Of a DNA stretch of 64,000 bases, positions 23,798-31,665 are shown in pieces. Each line of letters opens with the position of its first letter. Positions within the stretch are counted from its first letter, which is position 1. Both the position numbers and the translations under genes were made by a program. A model generated the notes under the pieces. That model searched no databases and was not told the origin of the DNA. It worked only from the letters and a program-made list of their open reading frames with translations. Source of the DNA: Paenibacillus marchantiophytorum (lineage in GTDB: Bacteria > Bacillota > Bacilli > Paenibacillales > NBRC-103111); NCBI RefSeq assembly GCF_014640555.1, contig NZ_BMHE01000030.1:26817-90816 (forward strand), in the 5' to 3' direction.

Positions 23798-24457
23798 ATG
23801 AACACATTGAAAAAGCTCGTCTTAGTCATGCTGTTCGCGTCGATCGGGTTCGGGTATACTGCAAGTCAGTTCAGCCAACCGACTTACGCGGCAGAGGCTG
23901 CCTTACAGTTAGGTACTCAAAACGGAGACGTATGGGACGCACAGTTTCGTCTAAAAATGTTAGGCTATTATACGCAGCCGGTGGATGGCAAATACGGTCC
24001 TGTAACTGCCGCGGCTGTTCGTAATTTTCAATATAATTATGGCTTAACCGTTGATGGTCTTGTCGGAGCGAATACGTGGCAGAGCTTGCGTAAATACTCC
24101 GTAAATCAAGAAGATCTGGACATTCTGGCTAGAGTGGTCTACAGCGAGGCACGTGGTGAGTCTTACGAAGGACAAGTGGCGGTGGCCGCCGTTGTCATGA
24201 ATCGCCTGAAGTCGAGTCAGTATGCCAACACGATTGAAGGCATTGTATTTGCCCCAGGAGCGTTCACAGCAGTAAGTGACGGCCAATACTGGCTCACACC
24301 GGACAGCACGGCCTACAAGGCTGCACAGGACGCCGTACGAGGCTGGGACCCAACCAAAGGAGCGACCTACTACTTTAATCCAGAAACAGCGACAAGCGCT
24401 TGGATCTGGTCACGTCCGCAAACCGTGCGGATTGGTCATCACATCTTTGCGAAGTAA
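23798..24457 (+). CDS. Cell wall hydrolase, SleB/CwlJ type
   Basis: A 219-aa secreted hydrolase of the spore-cortex lytic family. Residues 1-31 are a signal peptide (LVLVMLFASIGFGY, cleavage near AYAAEA). Residues 37-97 form a peptidoglycan-binding domain (DVWDAQFRLKMLGYYTQPVDGKYGP). Residues 108-219 are the Hydrolase_2 (SleB) domain: Glu117 in VVYSEARGE is the catalytic acid, and VAAVVMNRLKS, GATYYFNPE, IGHHIFAK complete the fold. GGGGAG SD lies 7 nt before the ATG. The domain order (binding domain first) matches SleB, but the length is short for SleB. It could act in germination or in vegetative wall turnover. Confidence 0.88.
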   Translation: MNTLKKLVLVMLFASIGFGYTASQFSQPTYAAEAALQLGTQNGDVWDAQFRLKMLGYYTQPVDGKYGPVTAAAVRNFQYNYGLTVDGLVGANTWQSLRKYSVNQEDLDILARVVYSEARGESYEGQVAVAAVVMNRLKSSQYANTIEGIVFAPGAFTAVSDGQYWLTPDSTAYKAAQDAVRGWDPTKGATYYFNPETATSAWIWSRPQTVRIGHHIFAK

Positions 24458-24471
24458 CATGGCGCATACAG

Positions 24472-24513
24472 AAAACCGTCAGGGGGATTAGTAGTCCCCT
24501 GACGGTTTTTTTG
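24472..24513 (+). terminator. Terminator after cell wall hydrolase gene
   Basis: Thirteen-bp stem AAACCGTCAGGGG / CCCCTGACGGTTT followed by TTTTTTT. Confidence 0.93.
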
Positions 24514-24551
24514 CGTTTCAGTCTTAGTGCTACTGCTATGCACCCCTCTAT

Positions 24552-25128
24552 TCGCCAGTTCGCATGCTTTTAACGCTGTGTTTCAGCGTTAAAAACTAGA
24601 TCTCACCTGCTACCCTTGCTGTAACGCTGCATTTCAATCTTAACTACTCCCATTTGTTCCTTTCCACGTGAGTTCTGTTGGTGTAGCGCTGTTTTTCAGC
24701 GTTAAAAACTAGTTTTCACCTGCTCCCCTTGCTGTAACGCTGTATTTCAATCTTAACTACTCCCATTTGATCCTTTCCACGCGAGTTCTGTTGCTGTAAC
24801 GCTGTTTTTCAGCGTTAAAATCTTGTTTTCACCTGCTACCCTTGCTGTAACGCTGTATTTCATTCTTAACTGCTCCCATTTGTTCCTTTCCACGTGAGTT
24901 CTGTTGCTGTAACGCTGTATTTCAGCGTTAAAAGTTAGTTTTCACCTGCTACCCTTGCTGTAACGCTGTATTTCATTCTTAACTACTCCTGTTTGTTCCT
25001 TTCCACGTGAGTTCTGTTGCTGTAAACGCTGTTTTTCAGCGTTACAAACTAGTTTTCACCTGCTACCTCAGTTGTAACGCTGTATTTCATCCTTAACTGT
25101 TCCAATTGGCTCCTCTACACGTGATTTC
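24552..25128. repeat. Tandem array of five ~113-bp units built from two alternating modules
   Basis: The anchor AACGCTG (or variant) occurs at 24572, 24623, 24685, 24736, 24798, 24849, 24911, 24962, 25025 and 25076. Steps are 51, 62, 51, 62, 51, 62, 51, 63, 51. Odd modules read AACGCTGTTTTTCAGCGTT, a perfect 7-bp hairpin; even modules keep the left arm but have AACGCTGTATTTCATTCTTA. Each module is preceded by TTGCTGT or similar. The unit also carries CACGTGAG once. There is no ORF and no CRISPR-like pattern of constant repeat plus variable spacer. Confidence 0.95.
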
Positions 25129-25132
25129 TCAT

Positions 25133-25347
25133 GCTGTCGAGAAAGTCTCGGCAGCCTTTATTTTTTGTGTTTGGGTTTGAGTATTGGAGAGTGACTCCCA
25201 TCCCGAGTTTGCGCTGTTGGGCCCCCCACCGTGATGTAGGGGTTCGATGCGCTGAGAATAAGATAGCTGAAAGTGTTTATTTGTTCGAAGGGCTGCTGGT
25301 TCGGAGGTATTAGCAAGGCACGTTAATTCCCCCATTCTCTCGACAAC
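25133..25347 (-). ncRNA. Candidate structured non-coding RNA (6S-like architecture)
   Basis: On the minus strand, GTTGTCGAGAGA (from 25347) can pair over about 190 nt with TTTCTCGACAGC (ending 25133), closing a long rod. Inside is a terminal hairpin, GCGC...CCCC-U-AC / GU-G-GGGG...GCGC, around an ACAUCACG loop. A -10-like TATACG (25351-25356) with TTGTGC 18 bp further upstream would start transcription at the 5' arm. No gene follows on that strand, so it is not a leader. Size and rod shape resemble 6S RNA, but I cannot confirm that. On the plus strand the hairpin at 25133-25155 plus T-rich tail could instead be a terminator. Confidence 0.4.
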
Positions 25348-25378
25348 AAGCGTATAAAGACAGCATCTCTTTTAGCAC

Positions 25379-25417
25379 AAAAAAAACTATCCCCAGGTTC
25401 TGAAACCTGCCGGATAG
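25379..25417 (-). terminator. Terminator after CDF gene
   Basis: CTATCC-G-GCAGGTT, loop TCAG, AACCTG-G-GGATAG with an eight-T run on the minus strand. Confidence 0.93.
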
Positions 25418-25432
25418 CTTAGCTTTCTACAC

Positions 25433-26317
25433 CTATTCCTCATACCAAGGATTCAGATGCACGAGCACCTCATCCACGTCGCTATGAGCTGCTTTGATTT
25501 TTTGCTTGATAGAGCGGCTGATATCGTGGCCTTCTTGAATGGTCAATGTCCCGCGAACGGCAAGCCTGGCGTCGACTAGTATGTAATGGCCATGCTCCCG
25601 CGCCCGCAAACGGTCAATGCGTTTGATCTCTGGTACAGAACGGATCAAGGCCGCATATTGTTCAATCTGATCCAAATTTACACTTCGCTCCATGAGAATG
25701 TCGAAGGATTCTCTGCCCATTTCGTAGGCCAGCTTCAAGACCAGGAAAGAGACGATGATCCCCGCTACGGGATCTCCATACGCCAGGATGGCATAGCCGA
25801 AATGCTCGCCAATCAGAGCCAACCCGATACCTACGGATGCAGCAATAGAGGCATAGACGTCCGCCAAATGGTCGTAGGCGGTAGCGATTAAGCCTTTGCT
25901 GTTGAGTTGGCGGCCGATGCGCATGGTGTAGACATAGAGAATTTGCTTCCAGATCAGCGAGATGACCGCTGCGACAAACGCGATCCAATGCGCCGCGCCC
26001 GCTGGCTCGAATAGCGCATGTATGGAGTGATAGCCCATATAAATGGCGGCTCCGGCCAAAATGATCGCGACGATAAAGGCGCCAAGCACTTCAGCCTTGC
26101 CGTGGCCATAGGGATGATCCACATCGGCCGGCTTCGAAGATACGCGCATGGAGCTGTACGCCGTCGCAGAGGCGATTACATCACCGGCGTTATGGATGCC
26201 GTCGGCGATGAGCACTTGGCTTTGGAACGTGAGTCCGACGAATATTTTGATGGCGGTAAGCACGACGTTGCTGGCAAGACTAATCCAGATCGCCAGCATC
26301 GAGGCTGTCTTCTTCAT
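25433..26317 (-). CDS. Cation diffusion facilitator family exporter
   Basis: Proton-driven efflux of divalent metals. The 294 aa (from ATG 26317) have six membrane helices in the first 205 residues, then a cytoplasmic C-terminal domain (IRSVPEIKRIDRLRAREHGHYILVDARL). Metal-site segments are ADGIHNAGD in helix 2 and YDHLADVYAS in helix 5, giving Asp/His-Asp sets; HPYGHGKAEVLGA follows helix 2. Such sets are found in Zn/Fe/Mn exporters, and specificity is not clear. A longer GTG start at 26338 lacks an SD. It is monocistronic, with a strong terminator. Confidence 0.88.
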   Translation of the reverse strand: MKKTASMLAIWISLASNVVLTAIKIFVGLTFQSQVLIADGIHNAGDVIASATAYSSMRVSSKPADVDHPYGHGKAEVLGAFIVAIILAGAAIYMGYHSIHALFEPAGAAHWIAFVAAVISLIWKQILYVYTMRIGRQLNSKGLIATAYDHLADVYASIAASVGIGLALIGEHFGYAILAYGDPVAGIIVSFLVLKLAYEMGRESFDILMERSVNLDQIEQYAALIRSVPEIKRIDRLRAREHGHYILVDARLAVRGTLTIQEGHDISRSIKQKIKAAHSDVDEVLVHLNPWYEE

Positions 26318-26378
26318 ACTTGCCACATCCTTTCCCACTTCTAGTATGGACCTCCTAGAAGATAAGCATCCGTCGCCG

Positions 26379-27122
26379 CTAGCGCAGCATGGTTCCCATC
26401 CGTCGCGCCGCTTCCATAATCAGCGGCGCCTGCTCTTGCATGACCTCCAGCGTCAGCCTGTTCGCTGGGCCCGAAACGGCAAGGGCGGCGACCAGCCGGC
26501 CGCCTCGATCCAAGACCGGTGCGGACACAGCCGCTGCACCGGGCTCGCGCTCTTCCACGCTCGTGGCGAAGCCAGCGAGCTTGGTGTCGCTGAGCTGCTG
26601 CAGGAACGCCTGCTGGTCCAGCCCCGTCGGCCAGTCGGCCGAGGCTAGCAGTTGTTCCCGCAGCGCGGGCTCAGCGAAGGCGACGAGCACCTTGCTCGAG
26701 GCGCCGACGTACAAAGGCATTCGCGCCCCGACAGGGGCTACGCGGCGAATAGCCTGGTTGCTTTGCACGGCTTGGATGCGCACGCGAAGCAAGCCGTCCT
26801 GCACGTACAGCGAGATCGTTTCGCCGAGTTGGTCGCGCAGCCGCTCCATCTCCGGCAGCAGAATAATGCCGGGGTCTCCCTCTTTGGAAAGGTTGGCGGA
26901 CAGCTCCCAGAGCCGGTAGCCAAGCCGGTATTTATCAGTTGCGGCATCGCGCATGATAAAGCCCTTCCCTTCCAGTGAAGCAAGCAAACGGTGGACAGTG
27001 CTTTTGTGCAAATCAACGCGGCTTGCAATTTCTGTTAAAGTAAGTTCTGTTGCCCCCGTAAAACAGAGCATAATATCTAAAGCGCGCTCTACAGCACGCA
27101 CGGTCAGCTTGCCATCTTCCAT
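26379..27122 (-). CDS. IclR-family transcriptional regulator
   Basis: A 247-aa regulator. Residues 4-65 hold the IclR winged helix (TVRAVERALDIMLCFTGATELTLTEIASRVDLHKSTVHRLLASLEGKGF). Residues 75-247 form the GAF-like effector domain (PVGARMPLYVGASSKVLVAF, AGFATSVEEREPGAAAVSAPV, RLVAALAVSGPANRL). The coding sequence is GC-rich. Start is uncertain: ATG 27122 or one of two GTG codons within 12 bp upstream, all near AAGGA. The promoter region carries the inverted repeat AGTTTCACTATATGAAAC, which recurs almost unchanged in the acnA leader. I infer autoregulation plus control of aconitase. Effector unknown. Confidence 0.9.
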   Translation of the reverse strand: MEDGKLTVRAVERALDIMLCFTGATELTLTEIASRVDLHKSTVHRLLASLEGKGFIMRDAATDKYRLGYRLWELSANLSKEGDPGIILLPEMERLRDQLGETISLYVQDGLLRVRIQAVQSNQAIRRVAPVGARMPLYVGASSKVLVAFAEPALREQLLASADWPTGLDQQAFLQQLSDTKLAGFATSVEEREPGAAAVSAPVLDRGGRLVAALAVSGPANRLTLEVMQEQAPLIMEAARRMGTMLR

Positions 27123-27184
27123 GACGAACACCACTTTCCTTATATGGATATCTAAGATATGCCAGTTGTGCAAAGAAGTTGATT

Positions 27185-27243
27185 AGTTTCACTATATGAA
27201 ACCCAATTACATCTAGTATAACCAAACTCCCCCTATGCGTAAA
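27185..27243 (-). promoter_or_regulatory. iclR promoter and operator
   Basis: Leftward promoter TTTACG (27238-27243), 17 bp, TATACT (27215-27220), then the inverted repeat AGTTTCACTATATGAAAC (27185-27202, palindromic core GTTTCA-CTATA-TGAAAC). Placement just downstream of the -10 fits a roadblock repressor. Confidence 0.65.
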
Positions 27244-27310
27244 GGTCAATGATCTGTTTCTTCCATTGTTACAGAACGATTACAGAGGCCTTACAATTGG
27301 TGCATCTTCA

Positions 27311-27339
27311 TTGACTTGAAAGCGCATTCAGAATAATAT
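27311..27339 (+). promoter_or_regulatory. Promoter with embedded cre site
   Basis: TTGACT (27311-27316), 17 bp, TAATAT (27334-27339). The spacer begins with TGAAAGCGCATTCA (27317-27330), which fits the catabolite-response element TGWNANCGNTNWCA at 13 of 14 positions. A CcpA dimer here would sit between -35 and -10. Confidence 0.6.
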
Positions 27340-27459
27340 TAAGTTAATAGATTACTTATCAGAATATTTTGTCAATTCTATTCCTGATTCATTCTCCCTA
27401 TGACCTCTTAGAGCAACTAGGATAACTCACACTAACTTTTATGGAGGGAGGGTGCTGCG

Positions 27460-28449
27460 ATGTCAACAACATCTCTATCCCCTGGTTCACTGCAACCCAC
27501 ACTTGACGAGGTCGTAACTCGACCCCTTTTACGCAAAAAAAGGCTGGTTCTCACCATCCTCATCTCATTCCTGACCCTATGTCTGTCACTCTTGCTTGCC
27601 TTTCATGCTTATATTGCTTGGACGCTCGCTAGACCGCACATTGATCCGCTTCATTCAGATCCGATGAGAGCTGTCGGACTGCCTTTCAGCAGCGTGACTT
27701 TCCCGAGTAAGGACGGAACATCGCAATTGGACGGCTGGTTCATTCCCGCTAAATCAACCAAAACTGTCATCTTCTCCCATGGCTATGGCGGCAATCGCGA
27801 AGAGTTATGGGTACCGCTCTACAACTTGGCGCGCGAGCTTCATTTGCAAAACTACAATGTCCTCATGTTCGACTATGGCTATGTCCACCCTGGCAGCAAA
27901 CGATTGATGACTGGCGGTATTCAAGAATCTCAGGAACTGCTTGGCGCTATTGATTACGTTAAGCATCTTTCCAACAACGGTTCTATCTATATCTGGGGCT
28001 TCTCGATGGGGGCAGGAACAGCGCTGCAAGCCGCTCTCCAGAATGGCAATGATATCTCAGGAATGATCCTGGACAGCACCTTTCTGCTGAATCCGGATAC
28101 ACTCTATCACAATATGAAGCAGGTCGTGAACGTTCCCAAATTCCCATCTTTACCGCTGGTTCGTTTATTCTTCCCGCTGCTTAACGGCGTAAGCTTGCAC
28201 GAAGTGCCTTATAATAAGGTCACCTCCACCGCTTACCCGATGCCGATCTTCTTCATCCATGGGACTGAGGATTACAAAGCTCCCTACGGTATGGTGGAGG
28301 ATATGTTCAAGCAGCAGAAAGATGCCGAATCCAAGCTATGGATCATTCCCAAAGCGCAGCACGAACTGCTCTACCGGGCAGAACCCAAAGCCTATATTCG
28401 CAAAACGATGAACTTCCTGAATGGCATTGCGACGGCGCCTGTCTCTTAA
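27460..28449 (+). CDS. Membrane-anchored alpha/beta hydrolase
   Basis: A 329-aa protein with one N-terminal membrane helix (about residues 30-52, TILISFLTLCLSLLLAF) and no clear cleavage site, so the hydrolase domain probably faces outside. The alpha/beta-hydrolase set is complete: oxyanion-loop HGYGGNREE, nucleophile elbow GFSMGAG (Ser), acid Asp in FIHGTEDYKAPY, and His in KAQHELLYR. Similar proteins (YqkD/BEM46-like) act on esters or peptides, but the substrate is not known. The ATG follows GGAGGG. Its promoter holds a near-perfect cre, so expression is probably lowered when glucose is present. Confidence 0.85.
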   Translation: MSTTSLSPGSLQPTLDEVVTRPLLRKKRLVLTILISFLTLCLSLLLAFHAYIAWTLARPHIDPLHSDPMRAVGLPFSSVTFPSKDGTSQLDGWFIPAKSTKTVIFSHGYGGNREELWVPLYNLARELHLQNYNVLMFDYGYVHPGSKRLMTGGIQESQELLGAIDYVKHLSNNGSIYIWGFSMGAGTALQAALQNGNDISGMILDSTFLLNPDTLYHNMKQVVNVPKFPSLPLVRLFFPLLNGVSLHEVPYNKVTSTAYPMPIFFIHGTEDYKAPYGMVEDMFKQQKDAESKLWIIPKAQHELLYRAEPKAYIRKTMNFLNGIATAPVS

Positions 28450-28494
28450 CTCTGGTATTCCCTCCTCCCTATAAAATCGGCCCTAAACAGAACA

Positions 28495-28520
28495 AGAACG
28501 CTGACTCTGGTCAACGTTCT
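28495..28520. terminator. Hairpin between convergent hydrolase and dNTPase genes
   Basis: Eleven-bp stem on the minus strand, AGAACGTTGAC / GTCAGCGTTCT, loop CAGA; weak T content on either side. Confidence 0.5.
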
Positions 28521-28552
28521 CGTATCTGCCTATGAGGTCGATATTTTTTTGC

Positions 28553-29872
28553 CTAATCCATCTCGTAGATCGATCCGGACTTGCTTGCGAACAGCTCGGC
28601 ATAGACTTTCTCCGCGTACGCATCCGTCATCCCGGAAATATAATCGGCAACGAACCGCGGCCAGCTCCAATTGCCTCTGCGCCGCTCATAGCTGTCGATC
28701 CAGTCAGGCGGAATAATCCATTGGCCCTTGTCTTGGTCGATAAAGCTGTCCCACAAGCGCTCCACGATGATTTCACTGCGTTTTTGCAGACGCAGTACAC
28801 GGAAATCTTTGATCAGGGTGACCCAAGCGAGCTTCTTGAGAATTTCCATCGTCCGCAGCATGTTCATATTCTCCGCTCCGTCTTTGACGAGGGCAACCTT
28901 CTTCCAGCCACGGTCAGGATCATCTATGATATCCAGACAACTGGCGAAGGAGCTTACCCAACGCGCTTTCATCTCTCTGCGCGTCCGTGATTCTTCCCGA
29001 TTGCATTCGATGAAAATCTGCTTCCACTGCTCTAAGTAATCAGTCAGCACCTGTCTGACCATGACTTCAATATCCACTTGCTCCCAGCCGAATTTATGCT
29101 TATTGGGATCATTCAGGATCTCCATGACCAGATGCCGGATCAATCGCTGATCTTCAAAAAAGGTCGCGTTCATTTGAATTTTCCCCGCACGGATGCCGTC
29201 TTCAATGTCATGGGTCGAGTAGGCGATATCATCACACAAATCCATCAATTGGGCCTCCAGCGTGGAACACCCCTCCGGCATCTGCCACTGTGCTCTCAGA
29301 TCACGGATAATGTCCCATTCGGAACCGTACACCCCTTTGAGCCTGCCTTCCTCCTCAATCAGGAACGGATATTTATTAATCCCCAGCAGCACCGCCGCGG
29401 TTAGGTCCAGACCGCTTTCACTGCCTGCTCTTTTTTCCAGGAACATCAGGATTCTGAAGTTTTGGGCATTGCCCTCATATTTCAGGCCGTGATCCTTCAG
29501 CAGAATATGGTTCAGTACTTCCTCCCCTTTGTGCCCAAAAGGCGGGTGACCGAAATCATGGGCAATCGACGCGCATTCTACCACAGTAGGATCGATTACA
29601 AGCCCTGGATGCTCTCTCTTTTGAAGAAAAGGATTCGTGCGCTCCAGACGTTTGGCCACTTCTCTGGCAATTTGTGCAACCTCCAGCGAATGGGTGAGTC
29701 GTGTCCGATAGTAGTCACCTGAACCAGCACCGAACACCTGTGACTTCCCTTGCAGCCGACGAAAGGTCGGTGACTGAATGAGCCGCGCATAGTCGCGTTC
29801 AAATTCATCTCGTTCTTCACTCACTTTAGAGGAAGCGGCCTCGCCGGGCCGATATTTCCGTATGTCATTCAT
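28553..29872 (-). CDS. HD-domain deoxynucleoside triphosphate triphosphohydrolase (dGTPase-like)
   Basis: Releases PPPi from dNTPs, affecting nucleotide pools or phage defence; cytoplasmic. In 439 aa the N-terminal core has FRRLQGKSQVFG, RTRLTHSLEVAQIA (first metal His), SIAHDFGHPPFGHKGEE (the HD pair and following His residues), and DLCDDIAYSTHDIEDG (distal Asp). This order is that of Dgt-type proteins rather than short HD hydrolases. The C-terminal third is helical. It appears monocistronic. The specific nucleotide preferred cannot be judged. Confidence 0.88.
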   Translation of the reverse strand: MNDIRKYRPGEAASSKVSEERDEFERDYARLIQSPTFRRLQGKSQVFGAGSGDYYRTRLTHSLEVAQIAREVAKRLERTNPFLQKREHPGLVIDPTVVECASIAHDFGHPPFGHKGEEVLNHILLKDHGLKYEGNAQNFRILMFLEKRAGSESGLDLTAAVLLGINKYPFLIEEEGRLKGVYGSEWDIIRDLRAQWQMPEGCSTLEAQLMDLCDDIAYSTHDIEDGIRAGKIQMNATFFEDQRLIRHLVMEILNDPNKHKFGWEQVDIEVMVRQVLTDYLEQWKQIFIECNREESRTRREMKARWVSSFASCLDIIDDPDRGWKKVALVKDGAENMNMLRTMEILKKLAWVTLIKDFRVLRLQKRSEIIVERLWDSFIDQDKGQWIIPPDWIDSYERRRGNWSWPRFVADYISGMTDAYAEKVYAELFASKSGSIYEMD

Positions 29873-29971
29873 AAGCTTGCCTCCCCGAGTGCTATGCCCT
29901 ATCCCTGCAACGTTTATAAAAGAATACTATATCTGCCGCCCCTGCAACAAGTCGTTGCCAGTGATCTGAAC

Positions 29972-30017
29972 AAAAAAAAGGAATGCCGCACAAGACCATT
30001 GTCTTCATGCACATTCC
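29972..30017 (-). terminator. folE terminator
   Basis: Minus-strand stem GGAATG-T-GCA...GAAGAC / GTCTT...TGC-GG-CATTCC with TTTTTTTT after it. Confidence 0.88.
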
Positions 30018-30029
30018 TACGCGAGTCTC

Positions 30030-30617
30030 TTATTTTAACAATGACAGAAATTCCGAACGCAATGTTGCGTCTTTACGGAATGAACCGCGAACCGCCGAGG
30101 TAATCGTCTGACTGCCATATTTCTTCACGCCTCTGGCGCACATGCACATATGTTCACCTTCCACCACAACCATCACGCCATGCGGTTTCAGCACTTCATC
30201 CAGAATGTCTGCAATTTCAGAGGTGATCCGTTCCTGCACCTGCAGCTTGCGAGTAATAACATCGACCAGACGGGCAAATTTGCTTAATCCCGCCACTTTG
30301 CCGCTTGGCAAGTAACCGATATGCACTTTACCGAAAAATGGCGCCATATGATGCTCACATTGGCTGTAGTAAATGATGTCCTTAATAATGACCAGCTCTT
30401 CGTGCTGCTCGTCGAAGGTCACACCCAATACATCGCGGGGATTCGCTTCATAGCCGGAGAAGATTTCTTCATACATCCGAGTGACGCGAGCCGGCGTCTC
30501 CAGCAGACCTTCCCGATCTACATCTTCGCCGATTAACCTCAATATTTCCCGGACATGCTGTTCGATGAGCTCCCGATTCTCGGAAACTCTATTATTTTTA
30601 TAATCGATTGAAGCCAT
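30030..30617 (-). CDS. folE: GTP cyclohydrolase I
   Basis: Converts GTP to dihydroneopterin triphosphate for folate (and queuosine precursor) synthesis. The 195 aa have the FolE signature YSQCEHHMAPFFGKVHIGYLP, where Cys and the His pair bind Zn, and CMCARGV supplies the second Cys. TPARVTRMYEEIFSGY and GLSKFARLVD are further hallmarks. Upstream start GTG 30629 overlaps AGAGG; ATG 30617 gives a 13-nt spacing, so the start is uncertain by four codons. The tetR gene lies immediately upstream on the same strand (28 bp), so the two may be co-transcribed. QueG, a later enzyme of queuosine synthesis, is encoded 2 kb away. Confidence 0.95.
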   Translation of the reverse strand: MASIDYKNNRVSENRELIEQHVREILRLIGEDVDREGLLETPARVTRMYEEIFSGYEANPRDVLGVTFDEQHEELVIIKDIIYYSQCEHHMAPFFGKVHIGYLPSGKVAGLSKFARLVDVITRKLQVQERITSEIADILDEVLKPHGVMVVVEGEHMCMCARGVKKYGSQTITSAVRGSFRKDATLRSEFLSLLK

Positions 30618-30645
30618 GTTTTCTCTCACACCTCTTTCTATGTCT

Positions 30646-31224
30646 CTACCCCATGCAAACCGTCAGAAGCTTGATACTATCGCGCATTGCTCTACTATCT
30701 TTGTGCGCTTTGGTCAGCAGCATACCGCCCTGCAGCAAGGATACGATAGGCATCGCGAACTCCACGGGCGTTAACCCTTGCAGAGACAGCTCTCCCCGCT
30801 TCGTACCGTCTTGCAAGCAATTCTTGACCTCAGTCTCCATCTCGCTAAAAAAACGGCTTAGCGGCTTGCGCAGCTCCTCTGAGCTGTCACTAAGCTCCAA
30901 GGCCAGGTTGCCGAAGAAGCACCCTTTCCGACAAGCATGCTCTTCACAGAAGCTCAGCATTCTTTCGAACAAGTCCAATACGCGCTGTTTCGGCGATAAT
31001 TCCGAATTGCCCAGACTCGGTTCCAAGACGACTTGCCGCATCTCCTGCACCTTGCGTTCAATCACTTTCACGCCCAGCTCTTCCTTGCTTTTAAAATGAT
31101 AATAAAAATTACTTTTGCAAACCCCGCTGCTCGACAAAATATCTTCCAGTCCCGTTCCTTGAAAGCCATGGTCATGAAACAGCACCATCGCCGCTTCGAG
31201 GATGCGGTCTTTGTTGCTTGCCAT
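30646..31224 (-). CDS. TetR/AcrR-family regulator
   Basis: A 192-aa regulator with an N-terminal HTH (RILEAAMVLFHDHGFQGTGLEDILSSSGVCKSNFYYHFKSKEEL). The C-terminal domain contains CEEHACRKGCFFGNLALELSD, the block seen in the NemR/AcuR-type TetR group, where a Cys pair may sense electrophiles. AGAGGTG lies 9 nt before ATG 31224. It precedes folE by 28 bp; no pump gene is adjacent. Target genes are not evident. Confidence 0.85.
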   Translation of the reverse strand: MASNKDRILEAAMVLFHDHGFQGTGLEDILSSSGVCKSNFYYHFKSKEELGVKVIERKVQEMRQVVLEPSLGNSELSPKQRVLDLFERMLSFCEEHACRKGCFFGNLALELSDSSEELRKPLSRFFSEMETEVKNCLQDGTKRGELSLQGLTPVEFAMPIVSLLQGGMLLTKAHKDSRAMRDSIKLLTVCMG

Positions 31225-31360
31225 CGATTAGCCACCTCTGAATAGTACTGGTATGTCCTACATCTTCCATACCTGACCATAATAGGAAGGGCTCATGCTG
31301 TCAGCCGTTGGTACGGTGGACAGCAAAGCCCTTGTGAAGGGTCATCTTACACCCAACGTC

Positions 31361-31570
31361 TTATTTCCATTTTTGGTTTTTCATCATTTGCTGCGCTTTG
31401 TTCAGTTGCTGCTTATTCATGTTGTAGCCCATTTGCTTCGCCATTTTGGCCAGCATTTCGGGATTGTTCTGCATCGACTCCAGCTGTCTTTTCAAATAGA
31501 ATACGCCGATGAAAAAACCGCCGACTAAGCCCACAATCAACGTGAGAATAGGTATAAGATAACTCCACAT
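31361..31570 (-). CDS. UPF0154 (YneF-like) small membrane protein
   Basis: A 69-aa protein with one N-terminal membrane helix (residues 4-25, YLIPILTLIVGLVGGFFIGVFY) and a charged, Gln/Met-rich tail (KRQLESMQNNPEMLAKMAKQMGYN), the typical pattern of the Firmicute UPF0154 family. Longer in-frame starts exist, but GGGGG lies 8 nt before ATG 31570. Function unknown in the family. It lies between the HD-GYP gene and tetR. Confidence 0.85.
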   Translation of the reverse strand: MWSYLIPILTLIVGLVGGFFIGVFYLKRQLESMQNNPEMLAKMAKQMGYNMNKQQLNKAQQMMKNQKWK

Positions 31571-31665
31571 CGTGAATGCCCCCTGCTTGTACATAGTCAT
31601 ATTGTTGCATTACTTTATCATATCATTTCTGTTCATCGCTTTACAAATGAGTTTCTAGGCCAAAA

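Noticed and set aside
24552..25128. 113-bp array considered as a CRISPR or as a coding repeat
   Set aside because: Sequence between anchors is itself repeated, so there are no unique spacers; all frames contain stops.
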